A stretch of DNA of 46,238 nt from Chthoniobacteraceae bacterium (GTDB taxonomy: Bacteria > Verrucomicrobiota > Verrucomicrobiia > Chthoniobacterales > Chthoniobacteraceae), in the NCBI GenBank assembly GCA_947448395.1, contig CANFNA010000006.1:1-46238 (forward strand), in the 5' to 3' direction. The translations under genes and the position numbers were made by a program. The notes under the pieces are model-generated. The model made no database searches, was not told the DNA's origin, and worked only from the letters and a program-made list of their open reading frames with translations. This document shows positions 18,677 through 27,839 of the stretch, in pieces. The number at the start of each line of letters is the position of its first letter. Position 1 is the first letter of the stretch.

Positions 18677-19810
18677 ATGCTGCGCCTCGCCCTCAAAATG
18701 CTCTACGGCGATCTGGCCAAATACACCATGCTGGTGTGTGGACTGAGCTTCTGCGCTCTCCTGATGACCCAACAGTCTTCTGTGTTTTGCGGCCTGCTTC
18801 TGTGGACGACCGCGACCGTTCGCAACATCCGCGCTCCGATCTGGGTCGCCGATGAAAAGGTAGAACAAGTTAACGAGGTGGTTTCCTTGCGTGAAATTGA
18901 AGTTCAACGAGTGCGTTCCATTCAAGGGGTTAAATGGGCGGTCCCAATATTTTGGAGCATTCAACAGGCGCGTCTCCCCGACGGGACCTTTCAGGGCATT
19001 CAACTCACCGGACTAGACAGCACCTCCCTAGTGGGACAGCCCTCTCACATGGTGGCAGGAACCGTCGAAGACCTGCGACTTCCAAACGCTGTCATCGTAG
19101 ACCAAGTCGCCATTGAGAAGTTCAAAAAGAAGGGCATCACCCTCCATCTGGGCTCCACCTTCGAACTGAATGACAAAGAAGCTAGGGTCGTCGGAATTTG
19201 CAAAACTGAACGATCCTTTTTGGGCCAACCCTACGTTTACACCACTTATTCTCGAGCCTTGGAATATTCACCACGGCAGCGCAAAGAACTCTCCTTTATT
19301 CTTGCTTCTCCAAAGGATGAATTCCGAGCATCCGAAGTCATCGCTCAAATCAATCAACTGCGGGGGATGCGCGCTTTCACAGAACAGGACTTCGCGTGGC
19401 GCACGATCGTCTGGTATTTTACCAATACAGGAATTCCTATTTCCTTCGGGATTGTTGTGCTTCTCGGGGTCGTCGTGGGCATCGCCATTGCAGGCCAGAC
19501 CTTTTACCTTTTCGTCCACGAAAACCTCCGATTCATGGCTGCGCTCAAAGCAATGGGAGCCGGAATGGGAACCCTCACTAAAATGGTTTTTCTACAAGCA
19601 TTCACCGTTGGATTCACCGGCTACGGACTTGGCATCGGGCTCGCCTCGGCCTTCGGAACAGCCGTTTTGAAAAAAGGGCAGCCTCCCTTCTATATGCCTT
19701 GGCAAATCCTCGTTTTCACCGGCGCGGTCATCGTTCTAATTTGCTGTCTCTCTGCTTTTGTTGGCCTCATCAAAATCGCCAGAACAGAAGCCGCCATCGT
19801 ATTCAAATGA
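18677..19810 (+). CDS. DevC-type ABC transporter permease (FtsX/MacB fold)
   Basis: A 377-residue permease of the FtsX/DevC type. There is one membrane segment near the N-terminus, a periplasmic domain of about 200 residues (about 45-250, including VVSLREIEVQRVRSIQGVKW), and three C-terminal membrane segments (SFGIVVLLGVVVGIAIAGQTFYLF; LQAFTVGFTGYGLGIGLASAFG; ILVFTGAVIVLICCLSAFVGLIKI). The gene order permease-ATPase-adaptor with overlapping stops and starts marks a DevBCA-like exporter. In cyanobacteria such systems export glycolipids; the substrate here is unknown. It overlaps the ATPase gene by an ATGA junction. Confidence 0.9.
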   Translation: MLRLALKMLYGDLAKYTMLVCGLSFCALLMTQQSSVFCGLLLWTTATVRNIRAPIWVADEKVEQVNEVVSLREIEVQRVRSIQGVKWAVPIFWSIQQARLPDGTFQGIQLTGLDSTSLVGQPSHMVAGTVEDLRLPNAVIVDQVAIEKFKKKGITLHLGSTFELNDKEARVVGICKTERSFLGQPYVYTTYSRALEYSPRQRKELSFILASPKDEFRASEVIAQINQLRGMRAFTEQDFAWRTIVWYFTNTGIPISFGIVVLLGVVVGIAIAGQTFYLFVHENLRFMAALKAMGAGMGTLTKMVFLQAFTVGFTGYGLGIGLASAFGTAVLKKGQPPFYMPWQILVFTGAVIVLICCLSAFVGLIKIARTEAAIVFK

Positions 19811-20535
19811 GTTCGACCACCAACTCGTTTCCAGCGGTCGAAACCCGAGGGGTTGTAAAATCCTTCGGCAAAGGAGAAAGCATGGTGCACGCCCTCAAGG
19901 GCGTCGATTTTGAGGCCCGCTGCGGCGAAATGATCATGATCGTCGGCCCCTCAGGTTGCGGAAAAACAACGCTCCTCAGCGTTCTCTGCGGCACACTGAA
20001 ACAAGAGGCCGGATCCGTCACCGTCTTCGGTGAAAGCCTCCAATCCATGCGCTCTTCGGAGTTGACCGCTTTCCGCGGACGCAACATCGGCTTCGTCTTT
20101 CAACAGTTCAATCTGATCCCAACCTGGACCGCCCTCGAAAACGTTTCCGTCCCGCTGTTGCTTGCCGGCGCCAGCCGGAGAAAGGCTGAAGAGGCAGCGT
20201 CGAGCCTGCTCCACAAGGTCGGTATCGGTGAAAAAACAAATACACTTCCATCGCAACTCTCCGGCGGCCAACAGCAGCGCGTCGCAATCGCACGCGCCCT
20301 CGTTCACAATCCTCGCCTGATTATCTGCGATGAGCCAACGGCAGCTTTGGATGCCGCCTCCGGAAGAAATGTCCTCCAACTACTCCGCGAAACTGCCCTC
20401 CAGCCCGAACGCTGCGTCGTTGTAGTGACCCATGACAGCCGGATTTTTTCATTCGCTGACCGCATTGCTGAAATGGAAGACGGCCGCCTGAAAGCCCTCC
20501 ACAGACCCGGAGAATACAAAGCCAATTATGTTTAA
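19807..20535 (+). CDS. DevA-type ABC transporter ATP-binding protein
   Basis: A 242-residue ATPase of the MacB/LolD/DevA branch. It has Walker A at about 47-54 (GPSGCGKT), the Q-loop in FVFQQFNLIP, the signature LSGGQQQR, Walker B IICDEPTAALD, and the H-loop His in VVVTHD. The track ORF starts at 19699, but the ATG at 19807 overlaps the permease TGA as ATGA and begins exactly where family members begin. The next gene's ATG (20528) lies inside its last codons. It would power the permease encoded just upstream. Confidence 0.94.
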   Translation: MSSTTNSFPAVETRGVVKSFGKGESMVHALKGVDFEARCGEMIMIVGPSGCGKTTLLSVLCGTLKQEAGSVTVFGESLQSMRSSELTAFRGRNIGFVFQQFNLIPTWTALENVSVPLLLAGASRRKAEEAASSLLHKVGIGEKTNTLPSQLSGGQQQRVAIARALVHNPRLIICDEPTAALDAASGRNVLQLLRETALQPERCVVVVTHDSRIFSFADRIAEMEDGRLKALHRPGEYKANYV

Positions 20536-21451
20536 GCTTATCCCGCTTCTGATCGCCCTTGCCGGCATCTTGTTTTCTCTCAATCTCGTACAAAATCAAA
20601 ATGTACCTCAACCTCTCCCCACACTCGCATTTGAGCCCCCAGCTGCACCGTATCCAAAGTCCATTGGTGCACGGGGACTCGTCGAGGGTTCTGATGAAAA
20701 CATTCGAATTTCACCAGCCGTCGCCGGTCTAGTCACGCGAGTCGCGGTGAAGGTTGGCGATGAAGTCCGTGCCGGCGATGTTCTGCTCGAACAAGATGCG
20801 CGCGACGCTCAGGCTCAGATTCTAGTCCAAGAAGCCAATGTTGCGTCTCTCCAAGCCTCCCTGAAAGAGGCCGAGGTGTCCCTCGCCGACCGCCAGGACC
20901 AGTGGCGCAGAATCGAACAATTGGGAGAAAATCGTGTCGTTAGCGTTGATGAAAAACAGAGAACTTTCTTTGCACTAAGAGCCGCCGAAAGCCGGGTCGA
21001 ATTACAGCGTGTCAATCTCGACGCCGCAAAGGCCCTCCTCGGCCGCGCGAAAGTCCAACGCACCCTCCTCTCTGTCCTGGCGCCCGCCGACTCAACCGTC
21101 CTCCAAGTCAACATCCGTGCCGGAGAATATGCGGCTCTAAACTCCATCGAAATCCCAATTTTACTAGCCCGCACTCAAGAGCTCCAACTGCGAGCCGATG
21201 TCGATGAGGACAACGCTCCACGCGTTCGTGCCAACTGCGAAGCAGTGGCTTTCATTAAAGGAATCAAGGGGGACGCGTTGCCGCTACGATTCGTACGCAT
21301 CGAACCATACATCCTTCCCAAAAGATCCCTAACCGGAGACAGCAGCGAACGCGTCGATACTCGTGTCCTGCAAGTCATCTTCCGTTTCGACAGACCAAAA
21401 ACTCCCATCTACGTCGGCCAACAGATGGACGTATTCTTGAATGCCGAATAA
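20528..21451 (+). CDS. DevB-type HlyD-family adaptor of the ABC exporter
   Basis: A 307-residue membrane-fusion protein. The N-terminal anchor is IPLLIALAGILFSLNLVQ. The first lipoyl half is AVAGLVTRVAVKVGDEVRAGDVLLEQD. A coiled-coil hairpin follows (VASLQASLKEAEVSLADRQD through RVELQRVNLDAAKALLGRAK), then the second half (APADSTVLQVNIRAGEYA) and a short C-terminal barrel ending in YVGQQMDVF. It overlaps the ATPase gene by 8 bp, so it completes a three-gene exporter. The coiled coil is expected to reach an outer-membrane channel, which is not encoded here. Confidence 0.9.
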   Translation: MFKLIPLLIALAGILFSLNLVQNQNVPQPLPTLAFEPPAAPYPKSIGARGLVEGSDENIRISPAVAGLVTRVAVKVGDEVRAGDVLLEQDARDAQAQILVQEANVASLQASLKEAEVSLADRQDQWRRIEQLGENRVVSVDEKQRTFFALRAAESRVELQRVNLDAAKALLGRAKVQRTLLSVLAPADSTVLQVNIRAGEYAALNSIEIPILLARTQELQLRADVDEDNAPRVRANCEAVAFIKGIKGDALPLRFVRIEPYILPKRSLTGDSSERVDTRVLQVIFRFDRPKTPIYVGQQMDVFLNAE

Positions 21452-21495
21452 ACCCGCAGCTCCACGCGTTTCCTCTCTGCGCCGCCAAAAATCAG

Positions 21496-22077
21496 CTAGC
21501 GATCGGCTATCAGGTTCCGATTGTTCCAAAGATACCCGACCCCCGAACCAATCGTCAGAATCAACGTCAACCCAAGCAGTCCATCTCCAAGCCACCGGTG
21601 AAAAACATCGGTAAAAGGAAGCTGAGATATCCATCCGTCCCTCGCCCATTCATCCAAGGTCTGAAGTAGCAGAAAATAAAGGATCGTAATCATCTGCCAG
21701 ATCGTCTTGTGCTTCCCAATTCTCTCGGCTGGAAGCACTACAGCCTTTGCAGCCGCCAACTGACGCAACCCCGTGATGATAAACTCGCGACTGATAATTG
21801 CCGTAGCAATCCAAGCAGGCAGCGCATCGACGGCTACGAGCCCGATCAGCGCGGCCGCCATGAGAATTTTGTCGGCCAATGGATCCATCAGCTTCCCAAA
21901 ATCAGTTATCAAGTGATAGCGCCGTGCAATATACCCGTCGGCGTAATCGGTGAGGCTCGCCAACGCAAAGAGCAGCAATCCCGCAGTGCGCGCAAACTTC
22001 CAGTCCGACTCAAGCACCACGACAAAAACGGCCGTGACCCCAAGACGGGCAAGGGTGAGTTGGTTGGGCAAGTTCAT
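21496..22077 (-). CDS. pgsA: CDP-diacylglycerol--glycerol-3-phosphate 3-phosphatidyltransferase
   Basis: A 193-residue inner-membrane enzyme that makes phosphatidylglycerophosphate, the precursor of phosphatidylglycerol. The start MNLPNQLTLARLGV is typical. The CDP-alcohol phosphotransferase motif D-x2-D-G-x2-A-R-x8-G-x3-D-x3-D is complete at residues 44-69 (DYADGYIARR ... FGKLMDPLAD). Four to five further hydrophobic segments follow. It is convergent with the DevCAB operon and divergent from gnd, with 131 bp between the starts. Confidence 0.93.
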   Translation of the reverse strand: MNLPNQLTLARLGVTAVFVVVLESDWKFARTAGLLLFALASLTDYADGYIARRYHLITDFGKLMDPLADKILMAAALIGLVAVDALPAWIATAIISREFIITGLRQLAAAKAVVLPAERIGKHKTIWQMITILYFLLLQTLDEWARDGWISQLPFTDVFHRWLGDGLLGLTLILTIGSGVGYLWNNRNLIADR

Positions 22078-22208
22078 CGCTGGGCAGAAAGTTCAACCAA
22101 GAAAGCACACAGTTCAATTGAAGACAGACAAATGCCGATTGCCGAGCACGTACTCTGTCGATACCGTTGCCCCCTTCTCAACACGAAACCCAAAACACTC
22201 GCACTCTT

Positions 22209-23630
22209 ATGTCTGCAAATTGTGATATCGGGCTCATCGGCTTGGCTGTGATGGGCGAAAACCTCGTCCTCAACATGGAAAGCAAGGGCTTCACTGTGGC
22301 GGTCTACAATCGCACCACTGCCGTAACCGAAAAGTTTGCGCAGAATCGGGCAAAGGGGAAAAACATCGTTCCATCCGCGACTCTGGAGGATTTTGTTAAG
22401 TCCCTCAAACGGCCACGCAAGGCCCAGATCATGGTCAAGGCGGGCGCTCCAGTTGATGCAGTCATTGAGCAACTCGTGCCGCTCCTCGAAGCTGGGGACA
22501 TCATCATCGACGGAGGCAACTCTCTCTGGACCGACACTCAACGCCGTGAGAAGGCCCTGGCAGCAAAAGGCATCCGCTATTTTGGTGTCGGTGTGTCCGG
22601 CGGCGAGGAAGGCGCCCTGAAGGGTCCTTCCATTATGCCAGGAGGTTCAAAGGAAGGCTGGGAATTCCTTGCCCCAATTTACACCAAAATTTCCGCTCAC
22701 GTCGATGGAGACTCATGCTGCCGATACATGGGCGCAGATGGCGCAGGGCATTATGTGAAAATGGTTCACAACGGCATTGAGTACGGCGACATGCAACTCA
22801 TCTGCGAAGCATACTCCATCCTGAAAAACGTGCTTGGTCTCGGAGCAGATGAACTCGCTCAAATTTTCGCTGAGTGGAACGGCGGTGAGCTCAACAGTTA
22901 CCTGATCGAAATCACGGCTCAGATCTTCACGAAGAAAGACCCATCCACTAGCAAACCCTTGGTGGATCTGATCGTCGATCGTGCCGGCCAAAAGGGTACA
23001 GGAAAATGGACTGTCGGACACGCCGTAGAAATGGCATGCCCCCTCTCCACCATCTCCGCCGCCGTGGAGGCACGCATCCTCTCATCCATGAAAGAGGAAC
23101 GCGTCGCCGCAAGCGCTCAGTTGCCTGGCCCAGAAAAAACGGCTTTCGCCGGCGATCGAAAAGCACTTGTTGAAGCTGTTCGTGACGCTTTGTACGCCTC
23201 AAAAATAGTGTCCTACGCGCAGGGTTTCGTGCAACTCGGAGCCGCAGCGAAACAGTACGGCTGGGAGCTTCATTTCGGGGATATCGCCACGATCTGGCGC
23301 GGAGGCTGCATCATTCGCGCCCACTTCCTAAACCGAATCAAACAAGCCTACGAACTGAACCCCGGTTTGAAAAACCTCCTTCTGGATCCTTTCTTCACCG
23401 AAATCATCGCCAAGACGCAAAAGAATTGGCGTCTCGCGGTCAGCACGGCCGTTAACCATGGTATTGCAGTGCCCGCATTCGCCTCATCACTCGCATACTA
23501 CGATAGCTACCGATCCGATCGCCTCCCAGCCAACCTGCTACAGGCTCAGCGCGACTTTTTCGGCGCACACACTTATGAACGCGTAGACAAACCAGTTGGC
23601 GAATTCTTCCACACTGACTGGATGCACTAA
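22209..23630 (+). CDS. gnd: 6-phosphogluconate dehydrogenase, decarboxylating
   Basis: The pentose-phosphate enzyme that oxidises 6-phosphogluconate to ribulose 5-phosphate with NADP+. The ATG at 22209 gives 473 residues, the usual length; the track start at 22167 adds unrelated residues. The Rossmann start is [18 protein letters not shown]. Substrate-binding motifs include [19 protein letters not shown] and the catalytic Lys/Asn region [16 protein letters not shown]. The C-terminal helical domain includes KGTGKWT and [12 protein letters not shown]. It is a single gene followed by a terminator. Confidence 0.97.
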   Translation: MSANCDIGLIGLAVMGENLVLNMESKGFTVAVYNRTTAVTEKFAQNRAKGKNIVPSATLEDFVKSLKRPRKAQIMVKAGAPVDAVIEQLVPLLEAGDIIIDGGNSLWTDTQRREKALAAKGIRYFGVGVSGGEEGALKGPSIMPGGSKEGWEFLAPIYTKISAHVDGDSCCRYMGADGAGHYVKMVHNGIEYGDMQLICEAYSILKNVLGLGADELAQIFAEWNGGELNSYLIEITAQIFTKKDPSTSKPLVDLIVDRAGQKGTGKWTVGHAVEMACPLSTISAAVEARILSSMKEERVAASAQLPGPEKTAFAGDRKALVEAVRDALYASKIVSYAQGFVQLGAAAKQYGWELHFGDIATIWRGGCIIRAHFLNRIKQAYELNPGLKNLLLDPFFTEIIAKTQKNWRLAVSTAVNHGIAVPAFASSLAYYDSYRSDRLPANLLQAQRDFFGAHTYERVDKPVGEFFHTDWMH

Positions 23631-23675
23631 TCAACTCAGTCGATCCTTCCGCTGCCAGTTTCAAGGCATCATTCT

Positions 23676-23730
23676 GCGGCGATGCGAATCTAATGGGCCT
23701 GCCCTCTAAATTCGCATCGCCGCTTTTTTT
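23676..23730 (+). terminator. Rho-independent terminator of gnd
   Basis: A perfect 14-bp stem (GCGGCGATGCGAAT with ATTCGCATCGCCGC) with a 20-base loop is followed by seven T residues. It lies 46 bp after the gnd stop and 27 bp before the rhodanese start, so the two genes are transcribed separately. Confidence 0.93.
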
Positions 23731-23756
23731 AGACACCACACCACCCTCGAATCCCC

Positions 23757-24176
23757 ATGAAGAGCCTCGGATTCTCTTTTTTGCTAATCACTCTTTCTCC
23801 ACGCCTTCTCCTATCTGCAGAAGTTCCCTCTGCACCCTCGAAATCCGCCATGAAATCGGTCACCAACGTCTCTGCAATTGAAACAGAATCCCTCCTCCAG
23901 TCTCATCCGGAAATCGTGGTGATCGATGTCCGCACTCAGGAAGAATTTGCTGAAGGACACATCGCAGGTGCAAAAAATGTGAATTTCAACGCCGCAAACT
24001 TCAACGATCGGATGAAGGAGTTTTCCGGAAAGCCGATTTTGCTTCATTGCGCCGCTGGTGGCCGCAGCTCCCGCGCCCTCGAATCTCTTGGGGCGATTCC
24101 ATTCGAAAAAGTCTATCACCTCAATAAAGGGTTCAACGATTGGATGGCAGCTGGAAAGCCGGTTTCAAAAAAGTAA
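23757..24176 (+). CDS. Periplasmic single-domain rhodanese
   Basis: A 139-residue rhodanese-like sulfurtransferase. It has an N-terminal signal peptide (LGFSFLLITLSPRLLLSAEV). Family motifs are VVIDVRTQEEFAEGHIAGAKNV and the active-site loop LLHCAAGGRSSRA, whose Cys is residue 98. The six-residue loop C-A-A-G-G-R is of the size associated with sulfur rather than phosphate substrates. The donor and acceptor are unknown. It stands alone, between the gnd terminator and a convergent oxidoreductase gene. Confidence 0.92.
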   Translation: MKSLGFSFLLITLSPRLLLSAEVPSAPSKSAMKSVTNVSAIETESLLQSHPEIVVIDVRTQEEFAEGHIAGAKNVNFNAANFNDRMKEFSGKPILLHCAAGGRSSRALESLGAIPFEKVYHLNKGFNDWMAAGKPVSKK

Positions 24177-24205
24177 TTCGCGACGCCCGACCGCTTAAAA
24201 CCGGC

Positions 24206-24244
24206 TAAAAAGGAAGCGGCCGGCCCAATAGGACCGACCGCTTC
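24206..24244 (-). terminator. Rho-independent terminator of the Gfo/Idh gene (minus strand)
   Basis: Read on the minus strand, GAAGCGGTCGGTCC pairs along all 14 bases with GGGCCGGCCGCTTC, with two G-U pairs and the loop TATT. The tract CTTTTT follows. Read on the plus strand, the same two positions are C-A mismatches and no T tract follows. The structure therefore terminates the minus-strand oxidoreductase rather than the rhodanese. Confidence 0.85.
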
Positions 24245-24279
24245 GCATTGTCCTGAAATCTCAACAAGACCAGAGACGA

Positions 24280-25674
24280 CTAAAACTCGCGCTTCGTCTT
24301 TCTTCCTGGCTCGGGAATCGGATACATCCCATTCGCATCCGCCTTCACTGGAGCATCTGAATCCATCGTGATTTTGTCAGCGTCTGGCGCGTATTCGTGC
24401 TCGTGGTTGAGCATTTCATCCAAGGTCACTTCCTGTCCGGTGTGCGTAGCATAACGCCCCATCGAGGTGACCACACTCGCCATGACTCCCCGCTCCACCT
24501 CGTTGTATGGAGTGTCGTGCCTGATCGCATTCGTCAGATCTTCCCACTCATTTGAATAAGGATCGTCTGGTATTTTTGTGTCTGGAGAGGTCCATAGCAG
24601 ATTATCCTTCGTTGGATTCTGCCCCTTATAGGTGCTCGATGGGCGACCACAGTCGCCATTCTTCGAGACGATTGCCATCCCCTTAGTTCCATGCGCATAG
24701 CTAGAATACAAAGGCAGCGCGCCATTCATGCAACGGCCGTCCATGAAAAGTTTGGCACCGTCCTCAAAAGTATACTCCACGGAGTATGAGTCGAAGTTTT
24801 GATCCACGTACGTTTCACCACTCGGGGCCGTGCGAAAGGTTCTCCCCCCAACGCCATGACATTTCACCGGCCAAGTGTTTTTGAGCCAGCAGAGATGATC
24901 AATGTGGTGGATGTAAAAGTCACTAAAAGCGCCACCGCTCGCCCACAGAAAGCTGTGAAAGCGCGAGATCTGCCAAAGCAGTTCGCTAGAAGGAGTGCCT
25001 GTCCATTTCTCAGAAAATGCAGACCCAATCACTCCCTGCATCCGGTAGCCTCGCATGAAATTAATATCCCCAATTTCCCCATCCTGAATCCGCTTGTGGA
25101 GCTCCTGCATCGCATGGCTGTGCCGCGACATCAGTCCAACCCCGACCTTTAGATTTTTTGCGGACGCCTGCTTCGCAAGCTCCAGCATCCTACGCGAAGT
25201 CGGCCCATCCGCAGTCACAGGCTTCTCCATGAAAACATTGAGTCCCTTTTCAATCGCATACTTGAAGTGAACCCAACGGAACGCCAAGGGAGTTGTGAAA
25301 ATCGCTATGTCGCCCTTTTTGAGCGAGTCCATCGCGTGCTTATATCCGTCAAACCCGATGAACTTTCGGTCATCAGGAACATCAACCTGATCGGAGTGCG
25401 CCGTCTTAAGGGTTTTATAACTCCCGCTCAACTTGTGCTCAAAAACATCTGCCATTGCCACAAGTTTGGGCTGCCCGCTTTGGCTCATCGCATTTCTTGC
25501 AGCACCTGTGCCACGCCCTCCACACCCAATCAAAGCAACCTGGAGCTGATCGCTCCCCTGAGCAAAGACATGAGGAATTTGAATTCCCGCCAGCGCTGAA
25601 GCACCGAGCGTCAGACCACCAGCTTTCAAAAAATTTCGACGAGAAAGGGAAGAGGATTCGGGAGGTTGTTTCAT
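24280..25674 (-). CDS. Tat-exported Gfo/Idh/MocA-family oxidoreductase
   Basis: A 464-residue NAD(P)-dependent dehydrogenase. The N-terminus has a twin-arginine signal (LSRRNFLKAGGLTLGASALAG), so it is exported folded with its cofactor. The nucleotide-binding fold starts at LQVALIGCGGRGTGAARNAM. The catalytic-domain motif for the family is FMEKPVTADG, and SGGAFSDFYIHHIDHLCW carries the likely substrate and metal His residues. Such exported members are abundant in Verrucomicrobiota and Planctomycetota and are thought to act on sugars or sugar derivatives; the substrate is not known. It is transcribed alone. Confidence 0.93.
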   Translation of the reverse strand: MKQPPESSSLSRRNFLKAGGLTLGASALAGIQIPHVFAQGSDQLQVALIGCGGRGTGAARNAMSQSGQPKLVAMADVFEHKLSGSYKTLKTAHSDQVDVPDDRKFIGFDGYKHAMDSLKKGDIAIFTTPLAFRWVHFKYAIEKGLNVFMEKPVTADGPTSRRMLELAKQASAKNLKVGVGLMSRHSHAMQELHKRIQDGEIGDINFMRGYRMQGVIGSAFSEKWTGTPSSELLWQISRFHSFLWASGGAFSDFYIHHIDHLCWLKNTWPVKCHGVGGRTFRTAPSGETYVDQNFDSYSVEYTFEDGAKLFMDGRCMNGALPLYSSYAHGTKGMAIVSKNGDCGRPSSTYKGQNPTKDNLLWTSPDTKIPDDPYSNEWEDLTNAIRHDTPYNEVERGVMASVVTSMGRYATHTGQEVTLDEMLNHEHEYAPDADKITMDSDAPVKADANGMYPIPEPGRKTKREF

Positions 25675-25784
25675 AGGGAGTCTTCATTTTCTCCCAACTC
25701 CCTTCCCCGTCAATGTCCGAGCCTAAGAGAAAGCCCTTTTGGTCCGCCTTACCGACCTGAAGGGCGCCCAACGGAGACGATAAA

Positions 25785-26381
25785 TTAACCCAGTTCGACG
25801 TGCCAATAGGCGAGGTCGATGAAATGCCGCCAGCTCTCATGCGGCTTTGTTTCAAAAGTGATATGCAAAAACGGCTGCCAGCGAGGTTTTTCAGGCTTCC
25901 GGATCAATCGCATCCCCACCTCATGCGCAAGTCGATTGGCTTTGCGCGTGTTGCACCGGATACAGGAGCACACGATGTTCTCCCAGTTGGTAAGCCCTCC
26001 CTTATCCCTGGGAATCACGTGATCCAGATTTAAATCCTTCCGATCAAAAATCTTGCCGCAGTACTGGCAGGTGTTGTTGTCCCGCTCGTAAATATTGTGC
26101 CTCGTAAACTTAACCTCCTTACGGGGCAACCGGTCAAACATCACCAAGACAATCACCCTCGGAATTCGCACCCGGAGGGAGACGGTGCTCACCATTTCCT
26201 CAGATGGCTCGCGACTGGAAAAGTCACGCCAACTCTCAAAATCATGAGTTAAAAAGTGTTCGCCGTCCGTGTGGACGACCTGAGCTTGGCCTGAACAAAG
26301 CAGACCAAAAGCTCTACGCGCAGAGCAGACGTTAACCGCCTGCCACAATCGATTTAAAACGAGTACGTTCCGTTCTAGCAT
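25785..26381 (-). CDS. HNH endonuclease-domain protein
   Basis: A 198-residue protein from the ATG at 26381; the track start at 26423 adds 14 residues. The C-terminal half holds an HNH nuclease fold with two zinc CxxC pairs (CQYCG and CIRCN) around the core LNLDHVIPRDKGGLTNWENIV. The N-terminal half (LVLNRLWQAVNVCSARRAFGLL) is a conserved feature of a chromosomal HNH family found in many bacteria, whose role is not established. It lies 54 bp downstream of the GlcD-like gene on the same strand. Nothing nearby suggests a mobile element or restriction system. Confidence 0.85.
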   Translation of the reverse strand: MLERNVLVLNRLWQAVNVCSARRAFGLLCSGQAQVVHTDGEHFLTHDFESWRDFSSREPSEEMVSTVSLRVRIPRVIVLVMFDRLPRKEVKFTRHNIYERDNNTCQYCGKIFDRKDLNLDHVIPRDKGGLTNWENIVCSCIRCNTRKANRLAHEVGMRLIRKPEKPRWQPFLHITFETKPHESWRHFIDLAYWHVELG

Positions 26382-26435
26382 ACCGTGAGGGTTCCACTGA
26401 ACGGAGAGGAACCGTAACAGCACACCGACACACCG

Positions 26436-27839
26436 TCAACGAGGGCTCCTAATTGTCACAAACTTATTCGGGTTGAGGATCCCTCGAGGGTCCAAAGCCG
26501 ATTTCAAAGCTTCGTGAACCTCACGGCCGGTTTTTGAAACCGCCTCCGGCCACCAACGCTGCTTAGCGATTCCTATCCCGTGCTCGCCAGTGATCGCGCC
26601 GCCCCATTTTAAAACCTGCCTAAAAAGCATATCAAGAGCCTCCTCCACGCGCGTTCTGACGTCCACATCCTCATGGAAACGAGCAGCCATAATGTTCACG
26701 TGGATATTGCCGTCACCCGCATGCCCGAAACAGGCGATTGGGTAACCAAACCGCTTCCGAAGCTTTTCTGCAAATTGGGCTAAATCCACCAACCGGCCCC
26801 GAGGAACGACTATGTCCTCATTCAGTTTCGTAAGCCCCGTGGCCTTTAGCGACTCCGAAAACTTCCGTCTCAATTCCCACAAACGCTCACAATCTTCCTC
26901 ACCCACCGCTTTTTGCAGATGAAGAGCGCCAAGGTCTTTTAATAGCAACTGAAGCGACTTCGCTTCCCCTCGCACCGAGGCAAGTTGCCCGTCTAGATCG
27001 ACTAAAAGATGTCCTTGCCCCTCAGGCACTATCGCCTTCCCACAATGCTCGCGTGCCGATTGCAGCGTGAACGCATCAGCTATCTCAAGCGCAGCCGGCA
27101 AGAACCCTGCACGGAGGATCTTCTGCACCGCAGTAGCAGCTTCCTCAAACGTTTTGAAACTCGCCGAAAGAGTCGCCCGAGCAGGCGGAAGCGGCAACAA
27201 ACGAAGGGTGGCCTGTGTAACCACGCCAAGTAGTCCTTCAGAGCCAACAAATAAACCGACCAAATCAAAACCCGTCTTATTTTTGTGTGTCCGTCCTCCT
27301 GCGGACACAACGCGGCCACCGGCCAACACCGCCTCCAAACCCAGCACGTAATGTCGGGTCACTCCATACTTCAGACATCTGGGACCGCCTGCGTTAGTCG
27401 CCAAGTTTCCACCAATGCTGCATTCTTTAAGACTCGCGGGATCCGGCGGATAAAAGAGTCCCCTCTTCCGAACCTCCGCCTGCAACCTTCCTGTAATCAC
27501 CCCGGGCTCCACCACCGCCACCCCATCCTCCACATGAATTTCTTTGATTCTTTGCATGCTCGCCACGGACAGCACGATTCCTCCGTTCAGGGGAACACAG
27601 CCGCCTACATACCCCACTCCGGCTCCGCGTGGCGTGACAGGGATACCCAGCGCGTCCGCATACTTCAAAACAGCCGCCACATCCTCCGTCGATCCCGCAT
27701 GCACCACAACATCGGGCAATCGACTCGCAAACCAACGGTCCCCCGAATGCGACTTCAAAGAGGCATCATCCGACGCCACTCTTTCAGCCCCAACCAAACG
27801 CACTAAATCTTTGGCTAACGCCCGAAGAGTCTGAGCCAT
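26436..27839 (-). CDS. FAD-linked oxidase, GlcD / D-lactate dehydrogenase type
   Basis: A 467-residue flavoprotein that probably oxidises a 2-hydroxy acid such as glycolate or D-lactate. The FAD-binding PCMH/type 4 domain fills the first half (VTPRGAGVGYVGGCVPLNGG; SLKECSIGGNLATNAGGPRCLKYG; GSEGLLGVVTQATL). The C-terminal FAD-oxidase domain contains the metal/substrate motif CFGHAGDGNIHVN and ends with ITGEHGIGIAKQRWW and LDPRGILNPNKF. GlcE and GlcF partners are absent, so it may work alone. Its start overlaps the end of the upstream deacetylase gene by 25 bp, which suggests co-transcription. Confidence 0.92.
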   Translation of the reverse strand: MAQTLRALAKDLVRLVGAERVASDDASLKSHSGDRWFASRLPDVVVHAGSTEDVAAVLKYADALGIPVTPRGAGVGYVGGCVPLNGGIVLSVASMQRIKEIHVEDGVAVVEPGVITGRLQAEVRKRGLFYPPDPASLKECSIGGNLATNAGGPRCLKYGVTRHYVLGLEAVLAGGRVVSAGGRTHKNKTGFDLVGLFVGSEGLLGVVTQATLRLLPLPPARATLSASFKTFEEAATAVQKILRAGFLPAALEIADAFTLQSAREHCGKAIVPEGQGHLLVDLDGQLASVRGEAKSLQLLLKDLGALHLQKAVGEEDCERLWELRRKFSESLKATGLTKLNEDIVVPRGRLVDLAQFAEKLRKRFGYPIACFGHAGDGNIHVNIMAARFHEDVDVRTRVEEALDMLFRQVLKWGGAITGEHGIGIAKQRWWPEAVSKTGREVHEALKSALDPRGILNPNKFVTIRSPR

